Assembly: GCA_031278135.1 (NCBI GenBank)
Contig: JAITKY010000120.1
Coordinates: 1-8,292 of the forward strand
Reading direction: 5' to 3'
From: Prevotellaceae bacterium
Lineage (GTDB): Bacteria; Bacteroidota; Bacteroidia; Bacteroidales; UBA932
Length of the DNA stretch: 8,292 nucleotides
Numbering within the stretch: the first letter of the stretch is position 1; each line of letters begins with the position of its first letter. Below the pieces are notes generated by a model, which saw only the letters and a program-made list of their open reading frames with translations, had not been told where the DNA came from and made no database searches. Shown one piece after another: positions 1-6,863 of this stretch. Made by a program: the position numbers and the translations under genes.

Positions 1-53
1 CTGCAATTTTGAAAAGCAGACGGGTTTATGAGTAAAATCATTAACCGTTTCAT
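1..53 (-). CDS. Possible start of a gene downstream of leuA (partial)
   Basis: On the minus strand an ATG overlaps the leuA stop codon as ATGA, and the frame stays open for 17 codons to the window edge. The peptide begins [17 protein letters not shown], with a basic start followed by a short hydrophobic run, which could be the beginning of a signal peptide or a small membrane protein. It does not look like the start of LeuB, LeuC or LeuD, which would be the expected partners here. Support is only the overlap, typical of translationally coupled genes, and the open frame; 17 codons can be open by chance, so this is tentative. Confidence 0.3.
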   Translation of the reverse strand, partial: MKRLMILLINPSAFQNC

Positions 54-1555
54 GTTCTTTTTGCGTCGAATTTATTCACAGCATCGATAAACGCTTCGAC
101 GGAAGCAGTTACGATGTCGGTATTTGCGGCGAAACCGTAATAAACTTTGCTATTGTGTTCGACCTGAATATGAACTTTTCCGACGTCGTCGCTGCCCTTT
201 GTTATCGCCTGGATAAGAAATTCCTGGATATTCATCTGGCGTTTTATAATCTCCTTAACGGCTTTTATCGAAGCATCGATTGGACCGTTTCCCGAAGCGG
301 TGGCTTCAAATTTTTCGCCTGAGATATCAATTCTGATAGTCGCCACTTGTCGCACACGTTTTCCGCACAACACTTGCAGATAGTCGAGTTTAATTTTTTT
401 GGAAACACTGTCACGTTCGCCAGCCAAAGCAAGAATATCGCTGTCGGTGAGACTTTTTTTCCGGTCGGCTAATAATAGGAACTGTTGATATATCTCGTCT
501 AATTTTTCCTGCGAAATGTTTACAATGCCGAGCGTAGCGAAGCGATGCTTCAACGCTGCCCGTCCGCTACGGGCAGTCAGCACGATAGAACTTTCGTCGA
601 TACCGACGTCTTTGGGGTCGATGATTTCGTAATTCTCACGGTTTTTGAGAACCCCGTCCTGATGTATTCCCGACGAATGAGCGAAAGCGTTACGTCCGAC
701 AATCGCTTTGTTCGGCTGAATGGGCATATTCATCAAAGTCGATACGAGTTTGCTTGTTTCCCAGATGTGTTTTGTGTTGATATTCGTTTCGACATCAAAT
801 TCCTTATGGCTTTTGATTGCCATAACAACCTCTTCGAGAGCAGTGTTTCCGGCACGTTCGCCGATTCCGTTAATGGTGACTTCGACCTGACGCGCACCGT
901 TCATCACTCCGGCGAGCGAATTGGCAGTAGCCATTCCGAGATCGTTGTGGCAATGCGTCGAAATGCAGGCTTTGTGGATATTACCGACATTTTCCATCAG
1001 ATACTTGATTTTGGAAGCATAATCCGAAGGCAGGCAATAGCCCGTTGTGTCGGGGATATTAACAACCGTTGCGCCGGCTTTGATCACGGCTTCGACAACA
1101 CGTGCAAGATATTCGTTCTCAGTACGTCCGGCGTCTTCAGCGTAAAACTCCACGTCTTCGACATATTTCTTTGCATACTTCACTGCCGCCACAGCGCGTT
1201 CGACAATTTCGTCCTGATTGCTGTTCAGTTTGTTTTGGATATGATATATCGACGTTCCTATACCCGTATGTATCCGTTTACGTTTGGCATATTGCAGGGC
1301 TTCGGCTGCGACGTCGATATCTTTTTCCACTGCACGGGTGAGAGCGCAAATCGTGGACCATGTAACAGCTTTAGTCAATTCGACCACAGAGTTGAAATCT
1401 CCGGGACTTGAGACAGGAAATCCTGCCTCAATCACATCCACACCAAGAGATTCCAACGCTTTTGCTACTTCAATTTTTTCGACAGTATTCAACTGACATC
1501 CGGGAACCTGTTCCCCATCGCGCAAGGTTGTATCGAAAATATATAATTTCTCCAT
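50..1555 (-). CDS. leuA: 2-isopropylmalate synthase
   Basis: This cytosolic enzyme condenses acetyl-CoA with 2-oxoisovalerate to give 2-isopropylmalate, the first committed step of leucine synthesis. The 501-residue protein has the DRE-TIM/HMGL catalytic barrel at about residues 4-275, with the signature [10 protein letters not shown] (R12, D13), the metal-binding HCHNDLG (H201, H203, N204) and NGIGERAGN at 229-237. A linker with the conserved [13 protein letters not shown] follows. The C-terminal LeuA allosteric domain, about residues 365-500, is complete, so leucine feedback control is expected from the family. Length is normal for the roughly 500-residue bacterial type. The ATG lies 3 bases after the ilvC stop with only an A-rich leader, so translation is probably coupled. 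Sequence character is strongly Bacteroidales-like. No frameshift or missing catalytic residue was seen. A homocitrate or citramalate synthase is less likely given the ilvC neighbour and the motif pattern. Confidence 0.96.
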   Translation of the reverse strand: MEKLYIFDTTLRDGEQVPGCQLNTVEKIEVAKALESLGVDVIEAGFPVSSPGDFNSVVELTKAVTWSTICALTRAVEKDIDVAAEALQYAKRKRIHTGIGTSIYHIQNKLNSNQDEIVERAVAAVKYAKKYVEDVEFYAEDAGRTENEYLARVVEAVIKAGATVVNIPDTTGYCLPSDYASKIKYLMENVGNIHKACISTHCHNDLGMATANSLAGVMNGARQVEVTINGIGERAGNTALEEVVMAIKSHKEFDVETNINTKHIWETSKLVSTLMNMPIQPNKAIVGRNAFAHSSGIHQDGVLKNRENYEIIDPKDVGIDESSIVLTARSGRAALKHRFATLGIVNISQEKLDEIYQQFLLLADRKKSLTDSDILALAGERDSVSKKIKLDYLQVLCGKRVRQVATIRIDISGEKFEATASGNGPIDASIKAVKEIIKRQMNIQEFLIQAITKGSDDVGKVHIQVEHNSKVYYGFAANTDIVTASVEAFIDAVNKFDAKRT

Positions 1556-1558
1556 CTT

Positions 1559-2605
1559 TTAGTTATTTTCGGGTCTCAATTTTCTGACAACAGCGCCTGT
1601 CCGCCACATTTCACTTTCACGAAGGGACTTCAATTCTTCTTCGAGTTTTTCTCTGTAGTCGGCTTTCGAGTTACTGTCGATCGAACGTTGAGCCTCGTTT
1701 CCACTTGCCACTTCTTTGTAGAGTTTTTCGAATACGGGTTTTGTTGCGTTGTGGAATGGCCTCATCCAGTCTAATGCTCCGCGCTGCGCAGTAGTCGAAC
1801 AGTTTGCATACATCCAGTCCATTCCGTTTTCGGCAAATAGCGGCATTAGCGACTGTGTCAGTTCTTCGACCGTCTCGTTGAATGCTTCCGAAGGTGTATG
1901 TCCGTTTTCGCGCAACACTTCATATTGAGCGAGCAGAAGTCCTTGAATAGCGCCCATCAATGTTCCGCGTTCTCCGGTAAGATCGGAATAAACCTCGCGT
2001 TTGAAATCCGTTTCGAACAGATAACCCGATCCAACGCCTATTCCCAGCGCAATCACTCTGTCGAAGGCTTTGCCGGTTGCATCCTGAAACACAGCGTAAC
2101 TCGAATTTAACCCGCGTCCTTCGAGAAACATTCTCCTCAACGACGTTCCCGAACCTTTCGGTGCAACAAGGATAACGTCGATGTCGGCGGGCGGTATGAT
2201 TCCGGTACGTTCCTTGTACGTAATCCCAAAACCGTGCGAAAAATACAGCGCTTTGCCGGTGGTAAGATGCGGTTTTACCCTGTTCCACACTTCAATCTGT
2301 GCAGCGTCCGACAGCAGATACTGAACGACTGTCCCCTTGCTGCATGCTTCTTCGATTTCGAAAAGCGTTTTTCCGGGAACCCATCCGTCGGCGATAGCCT
2401 TGTCCCATGTTTTTCCGCCTTTCCGCTGTCCAACAATCACGTTGAATCCATTGTCGCGCAAGTTCAACGACTGTCCCGGTCCCTGCACTCCGTAACCGAT
2501 CACTGCGATTACTTCATCTCTCAAAACTTCCTTTGCTTTGGAAAGAGGAAATTCTTCACGTGTTACCACATTTTCCTCTACTCCGCCAAAATTCATTATT
2601 GCCAT
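1559..2605 (-). CDS. ilvC: Ketol-acid reductoisomerase (acetohydroxyacid isomeroreductase)
   Basis: The enzyme isomerises and reduces 2-acetolactate or 2-aceto-2-hydroxybutyrate with NAD(P)H and Mg2+, in valine, leucine and isoleucine synthesis. In the 348-residue protein the Rossmann motif GYGVQG is at 37-42, followed by the basic stretch GQRKGGKTW (R61, K62) where the cofactor phosphate would bind. The catalytic histidine is in FSHGF (H125). The metal ligands are in SDLTGERG (D209, E213) and in the ETVEEL helix (E245, E249), and the substrate-binding serine is in NCSTTAQRG (S271). The length fits class I (about 330-350 residues), yet several motifs, such as APKGSGTSLRR, GLNSSYAV and NCSTTA, read like the plant-type sequences usually found in the longer class II enzymes. 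The start at 2605 follows an A-rich leader; an alternative Met is at codon 4. The gene sits between a nitroreductase gene and leuA. Confidence 0.96.
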   Translation of the reverse strand: MAIMNFGGVEENVVTREEFPLSKAKEVLRDEVIAVIGYGVQGPGQSLNLRDNGFNVIVGQRKGGKTWDKAIADGWVPGKTLFEIEEACSKGTVVQYLLSDAAQIEVWNRVKPHLTTGKALYFSHGFGITYKERTGIIPPADIDVILVAPKGSGTSLRRMFLEGRGLNSSYAVFQDATGKAFDRVIALGIGVGSGYLFETDFKREVYSDLTGERGTLMGAIQGLLLAQYEVLRENGHTPSEAFNETVEELTQSLMPLFAENGMDWMYANCSTTAQRGALDWMRPFHNATKPVFEKLYKEVASGNEAQRSIDSNSKADYREKLEEELKSLRESEMWRTGAVVRKLRPENN

Positions 2606-2621
2606 AATCTTTTAATCTTAT

Positions 2622-3134
2622 TTAAAAACTTTCTTTTATTACTATTTCGTCAATATTTTTACGTATAAAATGTCTCGGATTCGGCTCTTCGTCGGCTGAA
2701 TATCCGATTATCAACAGATTCACCGGCTCGAAATTAGCGGGGATATTAAATTCCCGCCTCACGATTTCGGGATCGAAACTGCATACCCACACGCTTCCAA
2801 GTCCTAACTCGGTTGCTTGAAGCATGAGATGGTCGGTCACAATACTTGCGTCGATGTCGCCGGAAAGTTTCCGGTCGTGCGGCCGTTGCCAGCATTTGTT
2901 TAAATCGGCGCACACGATTATTGCCAGAGGCGCGTCGAACGTCTTCGAACCTTTACGGAGTTTTTCCAATCCTTCATCGCTTTCGACGATAATCAACCGT
3001 ACAGGCTGATAGTTGCAAGCCGTAGGAGCAAGCCGTCCTGCTTCGAGGATCTTCTGCAACTTTTCCGGCTCAACTTTTTGCGAGGTATATTTCCTCGCCG
3101 AAAATCTTTTTGTTACTAATTCTATAAATTCCAT
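2622..3134 (-). CDS. Nitroreductase-family FMN-dependent oxidoreductase
   Basis: This 170-residue protein belongs to the NfsB/FRase-type flavoprotein family, cytosolic homodimers that hold FMN and reduce nitroaromatics, quinones or other acceptors with NAD(P)H. The natural substrate cannot be read from the sequence. Visible hallmarks are RFSARKYTSQKVE (R10, S12, R14), the FMN-phosphate contact; EAGRLAPTACNYQPVR at 31-46; the central APLAIIVCAD at 68-77; the helix DASIVTDHLMLQATELGLGSVW at 95-116; and the C-terminal VNLLIIGYSADEEPNPR. The open frame extends upstream to 3167, but family alignment favours the Met at 3134, where the conserved protein begins. It is the first gene of the nitroreductase-ilvC-leuA operon, with a 16-base gap to ilvC. 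Its presence in an amino-acid operon is unexplained and may reflect simple shared control. Length is at the short end for the family but all motifs are present. Confidence 0.9.
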   Translation of the reverse strand: MEFIELVTKRFSARKYTSQKVEPEKLQKILEAGRLAPTACNYQPVRLIIVESDEGLEKLRKGSKTFDAPLAIIVCADLNKCWQRPHDRKLSGDIDASIVTDHLMLQATELGLGSVWVCSFDPEIVRREFNIPANFEPVNLLIIGYSADEEPNPRHFIRKNIDEIVIKESF

Positions 3135-3188
3135 CTCTAATAATCTTTTATGACAAGAGTAGTCCATTAAATCATTTAAAATTTAGCG

Positions 3189-3219
3189 CAAAATTAGTGC
3201 AAATTTTAATACGTGCAAT
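3189..3219 (-). promoter_or_regulatory. Bacteroidetes-type promoter of the nitroreductase-ilvC-leuA operon
   Basis: Read on the minus strand, the -7 box is TAATTTTG (3196-3189), a full match to TAnnTTTG, and the -33 box is ATTG (3219-3216), three of four matches to TTTG. Exactly 19 bases separate them, the usual spacing for the Bacteroidetes primary sigma factor. Transcription would start near 3184-3182, giving a leader of about 50 bases before the ATG at 3134. No attenuator or riboswitch fold fits in so short a leader. The assignment is by consensus only. Confidence 0.7.
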
Positions 3220-3248
3220 TTTTTTTATAAATAAGACTAATCAATCTA

Positions 3249-3314
3249 GATTTACGACTTTAGATTGGGCTGACGCCGGACCTTGCCGCCGCAGGTAATC
3301 TAAAATTGTAAATT
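3249..3314. repeat. Imperfect 18-base inverted repeat with GC-rich loop, at the element-host junction
   Basis: The left arm GATTTACGACTTTAGATT (3249-3266) and the reverse complement of the right arm AATCTAAAATTGTAAATT (3297-3314) agree at 15 of 18 positions, including a perfect 8-base core TTTAGATT/AATCTAAA. The 30-base spacer is very GC-rich (GGCTGACGCCGGACC, TTGCCGCCGC) in an otherwise AT-rich gap. It lies between the transposase stop at 3343 and the host operon promoter. It may act as a bidirectional stop signal, be a small dispersed intergenic repeat of the host, or mark the element end. The whole 3168-3342 stretch has no other gene-like content. Confidence 0.55.
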
Positions 3315-3342
3315 GTAAGTCTAAAATCATTTTAAATCGCTT

Positions 3343-5376
3343 TCAAAGCATTGTTAAAGCCTCCAGTTTTGTAAACTCGGCGTCATACACATACGCAGGC
3401 ATTGATTCCTGTTCCTCTCCCTGTTCCGGAGACGGAGACAAATGTTCGACCGCTTCTATTGCTGCACAATCAATGCGTTTTTCAATGATTTTAATTTTCG
3501 CCAAGTCCTGTTTGCCTTCTTTTTTCATCCTGTCGAACTGCGATATATACTTTGCCTGTTCTGTCATTGCAAGTTCGTCGAGCTCGGTAAATTCGGCCTG
3601 TGCGGTCGAATATGTTACAATTTTTTTCGCACAACAGATATAGTTATCCTTCTGGTAAAGATAGACTTCCGGTATTTCCCCGGCAGTCGGCAAATAATAT
3701 GCCAGAACATCGTAACTGTCCAATTTTTCGAGCTCGGCGGGCGACGGCAAAGAATATTTGCACGCCTGTACTGTGACATAATGATTCCGGACAACGGAGG
3801 TAACGGTGCAATTGCCTATGTATCTCGCCAATAAAGCCCGGTCGACTTCGGCCAAATCCGGGTTCAGGTTTTCGACAAGAACCTGCATGCGGGTTTTGCC
3901 CTTATACAGTTTTTGATTGCGGTGCAAGCCATTGTTATAACGGCTGATTGCTTCCTGATTCTCGGCAATGATTGTCTCATACCGGTATGTCTTTTCTTTC
4001 GTCACATATTCGCCGGCCTGTTCGTCGTATACCTTTTCCCCGCCCGTACGGTTGGCTTCGAGGCGCAAATCGTGACGACCGACGCCCTCCTGGTAACGCT
4101 TTTCGTAGCCGTACTTTAATTGACGGTTGAAATGTTCGGCGTGTTTCTCCTGCGAGTTCGACGGAGCACACCAACGGACTATCGGGAACACAACGCCGGC
4201 TTTGAACAGGTCGTCCTTGAAAAGGCTGACGATATGGTGTTCCACTTCGACTTCCAGCGGTACGCCCCACCCGTTACGGTCGATGAACCGGAACATGTCG
4301 CGTATACAGTCGATGAACAGGTTGGCGTCCTTTTTCAGCGAATAGGCAACTCCGATGCACACGCCCGAACAGACGTCGTACGCATAATACACCATCACCC
4401 GTTTGCCCGAATCCATTTTGTGAGGTAAATTGCGGTCGTCGAGCGAGATTTTCGAGAACGAATAGCGCGGCGCATGGCGGTGATAGTGCGGACGGTGAGT
4501 ATTGTTATAGGCATGGCTGGACATCCGGATAGAATCAACCAGTATACGATTCGACGGCTTGTTGATATAATTATATACCGTCGATTCGGATATCATTATG
4601 TACGTCCCCGTTTTTTCGTCGACAAAGTCCCCCCGTTCATACAGTTCGCCCGTTTCCATATCCACTATTTCGATATCGCCCGCGATAAACCGCAGGTAAT
4701 CCTCGTGAACCCACTTGCTGTAAGGCTTGTTGCCCATCGCATATATCGACAGTATAAGGCGTTCGAGCAGTTCATCTACTTTCTTCGCATGAGCATTACA
4801 ATAGCCTTTGTGTATCAGGCTGTAATACTTGTTTTTCTTATACTCTTTGTACTTGTCGTAGAGGCTGCGGGCGTTCGAGGGCAAATCGTGGGAATACTCT
4901 AACCTGTTCAACTCATTAACAGTCTTTGCTATCGACGACCAGGCGCTACCCGTGCCCCCGCACGACTTCCGCTTTGCTTTAATGCCCGAAAGACGCGTGT
5001 TTATTGCATTCAATATCATCGCATTGTGGTAATACGTCTTTTGAACTTCGACCGGCAGGTTGCGCCCGTCGGGAAGCCGGTATTCGGCGAAATACTTCAA
5101 CGCAGCAGAGTCCGGCTTGATGTGCTTCACAAACTCGCTCTCCGGAGTAACTGCTACCGGGTTGCAACCCGAAATCTCCTGTATCTTTCGCTTATAAGCG
5201 TCCGACAACGAACAGTATTCTATCAATGCAGGCGTCCGGCGGCAACCCCGACGAACAACGCGGAAAACTGACTTTTTCGCATAATAATCGTAATTGGATT
5301 TCGTTACAACCCCGACTTTTACCAGCCAGCCCGCATTGACGCACAGAACATTATTATAATACTCGAACGCTTCCAT
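3343..5376 (-). CDS. Mu-type DDE transposase (MuA-like, Bacteroidetes type)
   Basis: The 677-residue protein should bind the element ends and carry out strand transfer for transposition. Its N-terminal part (about 1-75), ending in RRGCRRTPALIEYCSL and YKRKIQE, resembles the DNA-binding start of Bacteroidetes Mu-type transposases. A helical basic region at 105-225 follows. The RNase H-like core spans about 305-430: ISLDDRNLPHKM holds the likely first catalytic Asp (D313 or D314), YYAYDVCSG is the next strand, EVEVEHHIVS has Glu (E379) where the second Asp is expected, and SQEKHAEHFNR holds the last Glu (E414). A Mu_transpos_C-type beta-barrel is at about 525-590, then a charged tail. Length is close to MuA (663). 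The start at 5376 lies 7 bases after the HTH gene. The frame is intact, so it could be active. No ATPase partner gene follows it. Confidence 0.88.
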   Translation of the reverse strand: MEAFEYYNNVLCVNAGWLVKVGVVTKSNYDYYAKKSVFRVVRRGCRRTPALIEYCSLSDAYKRKIQEISGCNPVAVTPESEFVKHIKPDSAALKYFAEYRLPDGRNLPVEVQKTYYHNAMILNAINTRLSGIKAKRKSCGGTGSAWSSIAKTVNELNRLEYSHDLPSNARSLYDKYKEYKKNKYYSLIHKGYCNAHAKKVDELLERLILSIYAMGNKPYSKWVHEDYLRFIAGDIEIVDMETGELYERGDFVDEKTGTYIMISESTVYNYINKPSNRILVDSIRMSSHAYNNTHRPHYHRHAPRYSFSKISLDDRNLPHKMDSGKRVMVYYAYDVCSGVCIGVAYSLKKDANLFIDCIRDMFRFIDRNGWGVPLEVEVEHHIVSLFKDDLFKAGVVFPIVRWCAPSNSQEKHAEHFNRQLKYGYEKRYQEGVGRHDLRLEANRTGGEKVYDEQAGEYVTKEKTYRYETIIAENQEAISRYNNGLHRNQKLYKGKTRMQVLVENLNPDLAEVDRALLARYIGNCTVTSVVRNHYVTVQACKYSLPSPAELEKLDSYDVLAYYLPTAGEIPEVYLYQKDNYICCAKKIVTYSTAQAEFTELDELAMTEQAKYISQFDRMKKEGKQDLAKIKIIEKRIDCAAIEAVEHLSPSPEQGEEQESMPAYVYDAEFTKLEALTML

Positions 5377-5383
5377 TCTAAAC

Positions 5384-5563
5384 TCACTTTCTATTAAGAT
5401 ACTTTATCCGGTACATCTGACGCACCTTTTCTGCCTTAACGCCAGGCGAATTATGGTGAATAGCATTACTCACCGTTACCGTCGTACACTTGCACAGTTT
5501 CGCAAGTTCCGTTACCCATCCCTTTTTAAGGGGTTTTTGATAATTTTCTAATTTTGTATTCAT
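5384..5563 (-). CDS. Small HTH DNA-binding protein in the position of Mu Ner
   Basis: This 59-residue gene has an ATG that overlaps the stop of the upstream gene as ATGA, and its TGA lies 7 bases before the transposase ATG, so it fills the gap exactly. The protein begins MNTKLENYQKPLKKGW. It holds a helix-turn-helix at about 17-40 (TELAKLCKCTTVTVSNAI), with the spacing of a LacI- or sigma-like HTH, followed by a basic tail (KAEKVRQMYRIKYLNRK). It has no effector or dimerisation domain. In phage Mu the small DNA-binding protein Ner is coded just upstream of A and shuts off the early and repressor promoters. Position and size suggest an equivalent role here, but this is inference; sequence homology to Ner itself is not evident. 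Confidence 0.8.
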   Translation of the reverse strand: MNTKLENYQKPLKKGWVTELAKLCKCTTVTVSNAIHHNSPGVKAEKVRQMYRIKYLNRK

Positions 5564-5766
5564 TTTTGTATCCGATTAAATTCACACACATATTTTTCAA
5601 CAGCCCAGTCCGCTATTAGCAGATGGCTGCCGTTGCTCCAAGTGAACACACCCACCCAAAAGCCGTTCCGTTCTTCTATCTCTACAAATTTCAATGCATC
5701 TGTACGCCTGTCGTTCAGATTCGTATGAACATACAACGCCCCTTTTTTCAATTCTTCCTTTTTCAT
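5560..5766 (-). CDS. Hypothetical 68-residue early-operon protein
   Basis: I do not recognise this small cytosolic protein. It starts MKKEELKKGALYVHTN. The middle, with KFVEIEERNGFWVGVFTW, looks like beta strands, and the end DWAVEKYVCEFNRIQK is probably a helix. It has no signal peptide or membrane segment. The ATG at 5766 is chosen because it sits one base after the stop of the preceding gene (TGA-C-ATG); an in-frame Met at 5793 would create a longer overlap. Its own stop overlaps the start of the HTH gene as ATGA. The coupling on both sides supports a real gene in the early operon. Its role is unknown. Confidence 0.72.
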   Translation of the reverse strand: MKKEELKKGALYVHTNLNDRRTDALKFVEIEERNGFWVGVFTWSNGSHLLIADWAVEKYVCEFNRIQK

Positions 5767-5767
5767 G

Positions 5768-6289
5768 TCAAAAATCAATTTTAATGTCAGCAAACTCTTC
5801 CCGCAGTTCTTTCATCAACCGTTCTATCTCGGTTCCCACGCCAGTGTAGACCTTCGCCATTTCTGCAACACTCCTTTCTTCAGGGAAAGGAACCGGCGGG
5901 TTTTCGTGCCACCCACAAGGGCGGCTAAGGAAATAAAGCAGCGTCTCTAAATCGTTAATCTCTCTTTTAATCGCCGCTATCTTCCTAAAGTATGCAGCCT
6001 TTTTTTCTTCTGTATTCATCTCCTTTACTTTATTGTCAAGTTCAATTATCGTATATTCTTGCCGTGCCGTCAAATGACGGTCTGGAAGTATACCCGTAGC
6101 GCAATATCTTACCCATTTGAGTACTTCCTCGAAATATTCGATTACGCCTTTCCCTGTCCTGGCGCTCCACAATTGAAAATTCCTGTCTGTTTCCCAATCT
6201 TCTTTCAAGTATTGGAGACAATAATCAGCATGAAAATCAACCTGATTACCCGAAATGTACGTTCCCGAGGGCCTTATCCAATAGTTCAT
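5768..6289 (-). CDS. Hypothetical 173-residue early-operon protein with central coiled coil
   Basis: I do not recognise this protein. It begins MNYWIRPSGTYISGNQVDF. Residues 20-75 are rich in aromatic residues (DYCLQYLKEDWETDRNFQLW, VLKWVRYCATG). Residues 78-118 are strongly charged and helical (IIELDNKVKEMNTEEKKAAY, then KIAAIKREINDLETLLYFL), probably a coiled coil. A proline-rich turn (HENPPVPFPEE) leads to a helical acidic C-terminus. There is no signal peptide. The start at 6289 is chosen because its ATG overlaps the upstream stop as ATGA; the open frame runs back to 6373 but that part is antisense-like overlap with the previous gene. The gene sits in the early operon between two small unknown genes. 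A role in replication or regulation of the element is possible but unsupported. Confidence 0.72.
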   Translation of the reverse strand: MNYWIRPSGTYISGNQVDFHADYCLQYLKEDWETDRNFQLWSARTGKGVIEYFEEVLKWVRYCATGILPDRHLTARQEYTIIELDNKVKEMNTEEKKAAYFRKIAAIKREINDLETLLYFLSRPCGWHENPPVPFPEERSVAEMAKVYTGVGTEIERLMKELREEFADIKIDF

Positions 6290-6495
6290 GTCAAATAATT
6301 TTTTTGGGTTTCCAATTCCGTTATGCGCCGACTGCGCGCCGCTTTTGTCTCGAATCTCTCGAGAATAGTCCACACTCCGAACTCCTTTGACTGCATAATT
6401 GCGTAATTGGTCCGGCCTGTTTTGCCCGGTATGTCGCGTTCGCGAATGAAAATGTAACCGGCTTCCTGCAATTTTAATACGCTTTGTTTATTCAT
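6286..6495 (-). CDS. Hypothetical 69-residue early-operon protein
   Basis: I do not recognise the family. The protein starts MNKQSVLKLQEAGYIFIRER and continues with GKTGRTNYAIMQSKEFGVW and a basic helix ETKAARSRRITELETQK. The first half resembles a small alpha-beta fold of the kind seen in short phage proteins; the second half could contact nucleic acid, given its arginines, but this is guesswork. The ATG at 6495 follows an AT-rich leader that shares a 13-base sequence with the leader of the preceding gene. The TGA overlaps the next gene's ATG, showing tight coupling. No membrane segment or signal peptide is seen. Confidence 0.7.
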   Translation of the reverse strand: MNKQSVLKLQEAGYIFIRERDIPGKTGRTNYAIMQSKEFGVWTILERFETKAARSRRITELETQKNYLT

Positions 6496-6863
6496 TTTAT
6501 AAATGTTTTAATTATTATTTAAATGTTTTTTAATCTTATCCGTAGCAAACTGTCTTGCATGAAAAGGGTTTCTACCGTGTATGGGAAAACACCGCCCGAC
6601 TTGTTAATCTGATTACAAAGCTCTCCCGCTATCTTCGATAGCTCCATAACAGCTTTAAAATCCAGTCCTTCAACATTAAAATCCAGCGCGCGGTCGTCGC
6701 CTTCCACATAGAACATACCTATTCGTCCATAGTACTGACCTGATACCCCACTTAATCGGGACTCCACAAAAGGTTTAAAGACGTTTTTTGCAAAATCCAT
6801 GCGAAAAGCGCTCCAAAATTCTACTGTATTATCTATTTGTATCATAGTTTATTTTATAAATGT
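6494..6863 (-). repeat. Two direct copies of a 13-base leader sequence (6494-6506 and 6851-6863)
   Basis: The 13-mer ATTTTATAAATGT (plus strand) occurs exactly at 6494-6506 and 6851-6863. On the minus strand, ACATTTATAAAAT lies at the start codon of the 69-residue gene and just before the start codon of the 108-residue gene. Only these two copies were noticed. It may be a translation-initiation leader favourable in Bacteroidota, or a trace of local duplication. Coordinates given span both copies; the DNA between them is coding. Confidence 0.45.
6519..6845 (-). CDS. Hypothetical 108-residue early-operon protein
   Basis: I do not recognise this protein. It begins MIQIDNTVEFWSAFRMDFAK, with a helix that continues to NVFKPFVES. 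A strand-rich centre (YYGRIGMFYVEGDDRALDFN) follows, then a helix with AVMELSKIAGELCNQINKSG and a final strand region (LLRIRLKNI). It looks like a soluble small alpha-beta protein without signal peptide or membrane segment. The ATG lies 3 bases after the antirepressor stop, so it is the second gene of the early operon and will be made with the antirepressor. Downstream, 23 bases separate it from the next gene. Position suggests a phage accessory or regulatory function; nothing in the sequence defines it. Confidence 0.7.
   Translation of the reverse strand: MIQIDNTVEFWSAFRMDFAKNVFKPFVESRLSGVSGQYYGRIGMFYVEGDDRALDFNVEGLDFKAVMELSKIAGELCNQINKSGGVFPYTVETLFMQDSLLRIRLKNI

Noticed and set aside
556..576. 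Hairpin with perfect 8-base arms (CTGCCCGT / ACGGGCAG) and a five-base loop
   Set aside because: It falls in leuA codons for the conserved TARSGRAAL motif; no T-run follows on either strand and the protein sequence explains it.
545..1411. A 288-codon open frame on the plus strand opposite leuA
   Set aside because: It lies entirely antisense to a clear leuA gene, and its translation has no recognisable family or domain; it is a shadow caused by leuA codon bias.
3977..4270. Second minus-strand open frame inside the transposase gene
   Set aside because: It is out of frame with a well-supported DDE core and is arginine-rich shadow translation.
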